Assembly (NCBI RefSeq): GCF_000499845.2
Contig: NC_023754.2
Span: 17,858,111 to 17,922,110 of the forward strand
DNA: 64,000 nt
DNA from: Phaseolus vulgaris
Taxonomy: Eukaryota > Streptophyta > Magnoliopsida > Fabales > Fabaceae
Reading direction: 5' to 3'
The translations under genes were made by a program, and so were the position numbers. Each line of letters begins with the position of its first letter. The first letter of the stretch is position 1. The notes under the pieces are model-generated. The model made no database searches. It was not told where the DNA came from and was given only the letters and a program-made list of their open reading frames with translations. Positions 57,690-64,000 of the stretch are shown here, piece by piece.

Positions 57690-58754
57690 AGCTGAACTTT
57701 TACTATCAGATACTTTTTTAAGAGAATACTGATTATGTTTTATGTTTAATAAGATTAGTTGAATTATATAACTCTTTAGGATCAGTCTAGTAATAAAAGA
57801 ATTTAAGTAGCATGCATAAGATCATAACTTCTAACATCAGTGTTTCTTTATAAATACTTATGCAAAAAAAAGGTTATAAAAAAGAAAAATGAAATAAGCT
57901 TATTCCTAAAACTGTGAAACTCTATTATTAACTCTATTGCTCTGTAAGTTTATAAGATGAATTTATTTAATTTTTTTCTTCTTGTTTGTTTTATCCATGA
58001 TCGCATCCAGAGTATGATAACCGGGATAGGGATAGGTAAACCTCAACGACATTCCTTGACAATATTGAATAACATCAGTGGTGTTATCAAGCCTGGAAGG
58101 TAATGTTTTTCTGTTATGTTATATATTACTTGTCTATTTTCTTCATGGAACTATATACACTAATCTACCTTAACCTCATTTGTGTAGAAATGAAAAAACA
58201 AAGTACTTAAATTTAGCCAAAATTTTGCAGTGGGCTAGTGAATTGAATCAGTTTTTTTTTTTTTTCAATAATGAATGAAGCATATACTATTTTAATGAGA
58301 AATGTTTTATAGTAGATTTTTTTATGGAGAATTCCAGTTTCATATATCTTTGCATTGTGATGAAAATGAAGCTTAATGCTATGTGTCGTTTGTAGGATGA
58401 CGTTGCTGTTAGGACCCCCTGGATCGGGCAAAACCACCTTGCTTTTGGCTCTTGCGGGAAAGCTTGATAGCAATCTCAAGGTAGTACAAAGTTCTAGCCT
58501 AAACTAGAATACCCTTTGGTCATAAAGAACCAATGCTTTACATTAATTAAATTACGAGTACTAAATAAGTAGGTACTTGAACGATTTTCAAAATGTTATT
58601 CAATGATAAACTGGTTGATTTTTATGATACCTTCTTCAAAATCTATATTAACTATAGTTTTTAATGTATTGACAGTTTTAACTTTTTTTACACTGGTAGT
58701 GTAAAGAGTTAAATAATTGCAAAGGATCTCATATTCTCATTCCATCAGGGAGGG

Positions 58755-58838
<84 letters not shown>

Positions 58839-60068
58839 CTCTACATTTCGTAATTTCTAATGTTTTTTTTGTGTGAATAATACTGTGGTTCTTTGAAGTA
58901 AATAATACTACTAAGCTATTATGTAGGGCAACCTAACTTAGTCAACTTTTTTTATATATAGGAATTCTGCAATGCCTATACTAACCATTTTGTTTGTATA
59001 CTTCAATTATTATACAGCAAATGAAAGTAAGAAACCAATGTGCTATAATCATTATGCCATTGGTTCGGTTTGTATAGCCTTTATCTAACTGGAATGAGTC
59101 AAATTCTGAATTTGACACGTTAAATCATTTTTCAAAATTTCATTCTCATCGTAGAACTACATTACAACTTTGTTTTTGTAATACCTTTGCAGAAAAGTGG
59201 TAGTATCACATACAATGGCCATGAGCAAAGTGAGTTTTGCATTCAAAGGGCTTCTGCATACACAGCACAAACTGATAATCACATCGCAGAACTGACAGTG
59301 AGAGAAACTTTTGATTTTGCTAACAGATGTCAAGGTTCAAGTGATGCAGGTATGTATATGATATACTAATTTTCATTATTTTTATTTTCCATTTCACATT
59401 TATAATATTAGTTTCCTTGTTTATTATCACAAACAGAAATTTTGAAAAATCTGGAACGCTTGGAGAAGGAGAAGAACATTATGCCAAGTCCAGAAATTGA
59501 TGCTTTCATGAAGGTCGTCTCATCTTAAATAATATGTGAAAAATCATGCATATTTTCAAGTTCAGGGAGGTCCTCTAATTTGTGTCTTTTGAAACTGATT
59601 TTACTCAACAGGCATCACTTGTTGGTGGGAAAAGGCACAATGTGATGACAGATTATGTTTTGAAAGTGCTTGGTCTTGATGTATGTTCAGATACGGTTGT
59701 GGGAAATGAAATGTTAAGGGGTGTCTCTGGTGGCCAAAAAAGGAGAGTTACAACAGGTGATCTCTTTCCCCTCTCAAGGATTTTGTTGCAATTTTCTTTG
59801 GAATTTGGCTCTTGTGGTCATATATTCTTATGTTAAATCTAACTGGATTAGCTCTTTAATGTTACACACAAAAAGGGTCCAATTTCAGTCCCTATATTTT
59901 TTAGATGAAGTTAATTCTTTCCACTTGTAATATGAAATATCGCTTTGACAGAAGGAGAGATTTCAATTGTAATTTTGCTTCTTATTCGCAACATAGGACA
60001 TTCATATAGAACAAAATAGAGAAACTAACACAATTCAGGAATTTGAATCCATGTTAGTTTTGACTGTG

Positions 60069-60114
<46 letters not shown>

Positions 60115-63100
60115 CAGAAGATTAAGACATTACCAAGGCACTAATTGAAGCTGAAAATTGTAGCAAGCAATGACAAGCTTTTGCATTTCATATTTTTTCT
60201 TCAGGAGAACTGATTGTTGGACCGCGAAAAGCTCTATTTATGGACGAAATTTCAACTGGACTAGATAGCTCTACAACATTCCAGATTGTTAAATGCATAA
60301 GAAATTTTGTTCATCAAATGGAAGCTACTGTACTCGTGGCTCTACTTCAGCCTGCACCGGAAACATTTGAGCTCTTTGATGATCTTTTGCTTCTGTCAGA
60401 TGGGTATGTGGTATATCAAGGTCCCAGAGAAGATGTGCTGGAGTTTTTTGAATCATTAGGTTTCAAACTTCCACCCCGCAAGGGAGTTGCAGATTTTCTT
60501 CAAGAGGTATTTGTAAACTTTTTCTTTTTAACGGCCAAACTCAAATGCTTTAAGAAGTTATTATTGCTTAAAACATGGTATTTTTCGTATGTCAGGTGAC
60601 CTCCAAAAAAGATCAAGCTCAATACTGGGCTGATCCTTCAAAGGCCTATAAATTTATCTCAGTACAAGAGATTGCAGAAGCCTTTAACAATTCTAAATTT
60701 GGAAAGGCTGTGGAATCCATGTGTACTGCACCCTTTGATAAATCAAAGAGTCATCCTTCAGCTTTGCCCACAACTAGATTTGCTGTGCCAAAATGGGAGC
60801 TCTTTAAGGCTTGTTTGTCACGAGAGTTGATCTTGCTCAACGGGCACAAGTTTCTATATATTTTCAGGACCTGCCAGGTATATACAAACCCAAGTAAATT
60901 GTGATGCACTGCTTCTATAAATAGTTTTTTCAATTCTTAATTTTGTACAAGTTGAATTCATGATAAGTTAGAAAGGTTCCAACCGTTAATCTCTTACACT
61001 TTATAGTTCATATTTAAATGTAGATTATAGATTATCTCCAACACATTTCCAATCAAGCAATTCAACATGGAAAACATATAAACAAGTTGATCATGAGTTC
61101 AGAGTTCAAAACACACTATACACACACACACATCAATAGAAGGCTCAATGTTTATGATTTCTTATTCATTGTTTGAAGGCAACTTATAATTTAAAATTTG
61201 ACAAAATCTCTTGCTGTAAAAGGTCACATTTGTTGGACTTGTCACATGCACAATGTTCATACAAACAAAGTTTCATGAAAAGGATGAGACTTATGGCAAT
61301 CTCTATCAATCCGCGCTATTTTTTGGACTGGTGCACATGATGTTTAATGGATACTCTGAGTTGTCACTCATGATAGCTCGGCTACCAGTCTTCTACAAAC
61401 AAAGAGGCAATTTATTTTATCCCGGATGGGCATGGTCTTTGGCCACTTGGATTCTTGGGGTACCATATTCCCTTATTGAAGCTGTTGTATGGACTTGTGT
61501 TGTGTACTACTCTGTTGGATTTGCCCCAGCTCCTGGAAGGTACTTATCTTTTCATCCTTTGTTGGGAATCCTTTCCATTTAGAAAATATTCAAGACTAAT
61601 AATACTCTTTGCATTCTGCTTAATATTTCAGGTTTTTCCGCTACATGCTTCTCCTACTTATGCTTCATCAAATGGCATTAGGTCTCTTCCGATTCATGGC
61701 TGCTCTTGCTCGTGACATGGTCATTGCTAATACATTTGGATCAGCTGCATTGATGGTCATCTTCTTGCTGGGAGGATTTATTATCCCAAAAGGTAGGCTG
61801 CAGCCAGAACCATTGAATAAAAGGCAGATATAATGCAGTTTTGTTGTTAATGATTTGATTGCTACTCTTTCAGCCATGATTAAGCCATGGTGGATTTGGG
61901 GTTACTGGTTGTCACCTCTTACCTATGGACAAAGAGCAATTTCAGTCAATGAATTTACTGCCACTAGATGGATGCAGGTATTTCATACATGCTAATTAAA
62001 TTTATTCTTGCTTTTCCATCCTTATCGGTAGTGGTTTATAGAAGATTGATGTAACTATGAAAACTGTGTTTTAGCATTCTGCTTTCGGGGGGGACACAGT
62101 TGGTCACAATGTTCTCAACGGATACAATATACCATCTGATGATTACTGGTATTGGATTGGTTTTGGAGTTTTAACACTCTACACAATTATTTTCAACTGC
62201 TTGATCACATGGGGCTTGAGCTATCTGAATCGTAAGTTTAGAACAACTTTTCTCATCTTTCTATTCTCATTTTCATCAATTGAGTTTCTTTTGGTATGCA
62301 ATGGTTGATCTCCAAAGACTATCATTTTCTCCAGTCGAAGACCAGTTTAATAAATCTTTTTGCTTTGCTTGCCACAGCACTCCAAAAAGCACGATCTATT
62401 CTTCTTGGTAATGAAGAGGACTCACAAACGAGTTCTGATAAAAATGGATCCAAATCTAGTGGTGATGAAGGACAAGCCTCGGGAATGATTCTTCCTTTTG
62501 AGCCTATGACAATGACATTCCATGGTGTCAATTATTACGTTGATATGCCACAGGTGTGGGGCTTTTGTAGTTTCAGTTTCCTGAATGCATTTTATTTTAA
62601 AGACAAAAACAAATAGTAGAAGTTGTTTGATCATTAACTTTTTCTGAATAAACTTGCTTTCACCAGGAGATAGCAAAACAAGGCGTAGGAGAAACTAGGC
62701 TGAAGCTCCTGTCAAACGTGAGCGGCGTTTTTGCACCTGGTGTCCTTACAGCTTTGATGGGATCAAGTGGAGCTGGAAAGACCACTTTGATGGATGTTCT
62801 TGCGGGAAGGAAAACAGGAGGATATATTGAGGGTGAAATTAAAATATCTGGCCATCCTAAAGTGCAACAAACGTTTGCCAGAATTTCAGGATATGTTGAA
62901 CAAAATGACATACATTCTCCTCAGCTGACAGTTGAGGAGTCCCTGTGGTTTTCTGCCTCATTAAGGCTTCCAAAGGAAGTAAGCATGGAGAAAAAGATTG
63001 TAAGTTCCTTACTGAACAAGTGACAATAATGAATACCTTAGCATGCTTAATTGTGATCAGTTCATTGACATGGTGATCTCTTCTGCAGGAATTTGTTGAA

Positions 63101-64000
63101 CAAGTAATGAAACTGGTGGAGCTTGATAGTTTAAGGAACGCTTTGGTTGGAATGCCTGGTAGTTCCGGCTTATCAACAGAGCAGAGAAAGAGACTGACAA
63201 TTGCAGTGGAGCTTGTAGCAAACCCTTCCATAATTTTCATGGATGAACCTACTTCTGGACTTGATGCACGTGCAGCAGCCATTGTTATGAGAACAGTTCG
63301 CAATACAGTTGATACCGGCAGAACAGTGGTGTGCACCATCCATCAGCCAAGTATTGATATATTTGAAGCATTTGATGAGGTTAGTTCTTTCAATTACTAT
63401 CTCTAGTCAGTTTTAATATTGTTTTAAGTTATAACTAATGATTAAGTAGCTTATCTCAGAGGTCTAACTTTGATTTTTCATTCTCAGTTACTTCTAATGA
63501 AACGTGGAGGACGAGTCATCTATGGAGGAAAGATTGGTAGGCAATCGGATGTCATGATAAAATATTTCCAGGTATCACTATCTTCAATCATTTCTTGTAT
63601 ATTTTCACATTCCATTCCTTAGTAGTGTGAGGTTCAGTATGTTGAAGTAGAAATTTAGTTCATGGAATTTAAGCAAAAGTCTTTTGTCAAAACCCTCTAC
63701 CTTCGAATATTTACTTCATGGTTTTAAGTCACAAGAATTAATCTTCCTGCTTGCTCTTTTAAGAACATGGAAGAGCTGTGAGCAGATTAAATTTCTATAT
63801 TTTTTTAAGACTATAGAGTATTATCAACCATGACCTTACTTGTGTGTCATGGCTTGACCTTGCTTCTTGCATTACATAACATGTACTAATCGAAACTGAA
63901 ATACTGAATTCTGTTGTGATCAAAACTCTCTTGTTGTATCTTGTTCAGTCAGTTTATTATTTTTTAAAAGTGTTAAATTCAGTTTCTATTTGTTCTGCAG
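57045..64000 (+). CDS. ABCG31: Full-size ABCG (PDR) transporter, ABCG31-like, 3' end outside window
   Basis: Seventeen exons are visible: 57045-57382, 57509-57629, 58011-58099, 58396-58480, 59193-59349, 59437-59513, 59612-59756, 60205-60506, 60596-60877, 61223-61539, 61632-61792, 61874-61977, 62075-62231, 62378-62553, 62667-62999, 63089-63379, 63488-63571. All have GT-AG introns and join in frame to 1073 codons; about 350 more are expected. Domains: NBD1 with [22 protein letters not shown] and [11 protein letters not shown]; first membrane domain (about 530-770, [12 protein letters not shown] to YLN); linker; NBD2 with [34 protein letters not shown] and [12 protein letters not shown]. The N-terminus ([34 protein letters not shown]) fits ABCG31. 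Arabidopsis ABCG31 exports abscisic acid from endosperm and helps deliver pollen-coat steryl glycosides. The last 18 bases of the window are the acceptor of intron 17 (ends CTGCAG). Confidence 0.9.
57657..57686. repeat. (AT)n in ABCG31-like intron 2
   Basis: About 15 AT dinucleotides, 28 bp after the exon 2 donor. Confidence 0.9.
58757..58835. repeat. Long (AT)n in ABCG31-like intron 4
   Basis: About 39 uninterrupted AT dinucleotides; the longest dinucleotide run in the window. Confidence 0.95.
60078..60110. repeat. (GT)n(AT)n in ABCG31-like intron 7
   Basis: A short GTGTGTGT run leads into about 16 AT dinucleotides. Confidence 0.9.

Noticed and set aside
1..64000. CRISPR arrays, operons or bacterial genes
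   Set aside because: Spliceosomal introns, plant gene families and retrotransposons show nuclear plant DNA; repeats here are transposons, microsatellites and tandem duplications.

Overview
This window is plant nuclear DNA, almost certainly from a papilionoid legume of the bean/cowpea/soybean type. The evidence is plant gene families with GT-AG introns, very AT-rich spacers, plant L1 LINEs, Sirevirus-like and Ty3/gypsy LTR elements, and many MITE-like palindromes. Species cannot be fixed from sequence alone. No CRISPR array, rRNA gene or intact tRNA gene was seen.

Layout. (1) 1-40,450 is a tandemly duplicated array built around six copies (A-F) of a small two-exon gene for a secreted peptide with ten cysteines. 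Copies start at 2493 (broken), 24898, 27382, 32581, 36060 and 39007. Each has the same ATTATAAATAAT box 79-85 bp before its ATG. Copies B, D and E have GC-AG introns. Copies C and F are identical through exon, intron and UTR although 11.6 kb apart. Recognisable repeat units are 206-4060, 19004-28900 and 28901-40450. (2) A nearly full-length but dead L1-type LINE (4076-18987, 16-bp target-site duplication) splits the array. A 7.66-kb LTR element (8618-16274, duplication GTTAT) sits inside the LINE's reverse transcriptase. That element is non-autonomous: it has a Sirevirus-like gag and a second ORF of unknown role, but no pol. (3) 21678-22754 is a reversed solo LTR of a related family. Several 5'-truncated copies of a second LINE lineage, which encodes RNase H, lie on the minus strand. 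(4) 41786-43168 is an intronless AMT1-type ammonium transporter. (5) 44413-47068 (minus) is a five-exon RING E3 ligase of the AIRP2 family. (6) 51898-54695 is an internally deleted Ty3/gypsy element. (7) 57045 to the window end is the first 17 exons (1073 codons) of a full-size ABCG/PDR transporter closest to ABCG31. The window stops exactly on the acceptor of intron 17.

How the genes fit together: the peptide cluster has grown by unequal duplication, conversion and transposon insertion, and is the least familiar content here. The right half holds ordinary single-copy genes. Two of these, the AIRP2-like ligase and the ABCG31-like transporter, belong to families tied to abscisic acid. The ABCG31-like promoter carries two RY (CATGCA) motifs just upstream of its TATA box, which suggests seed expression.
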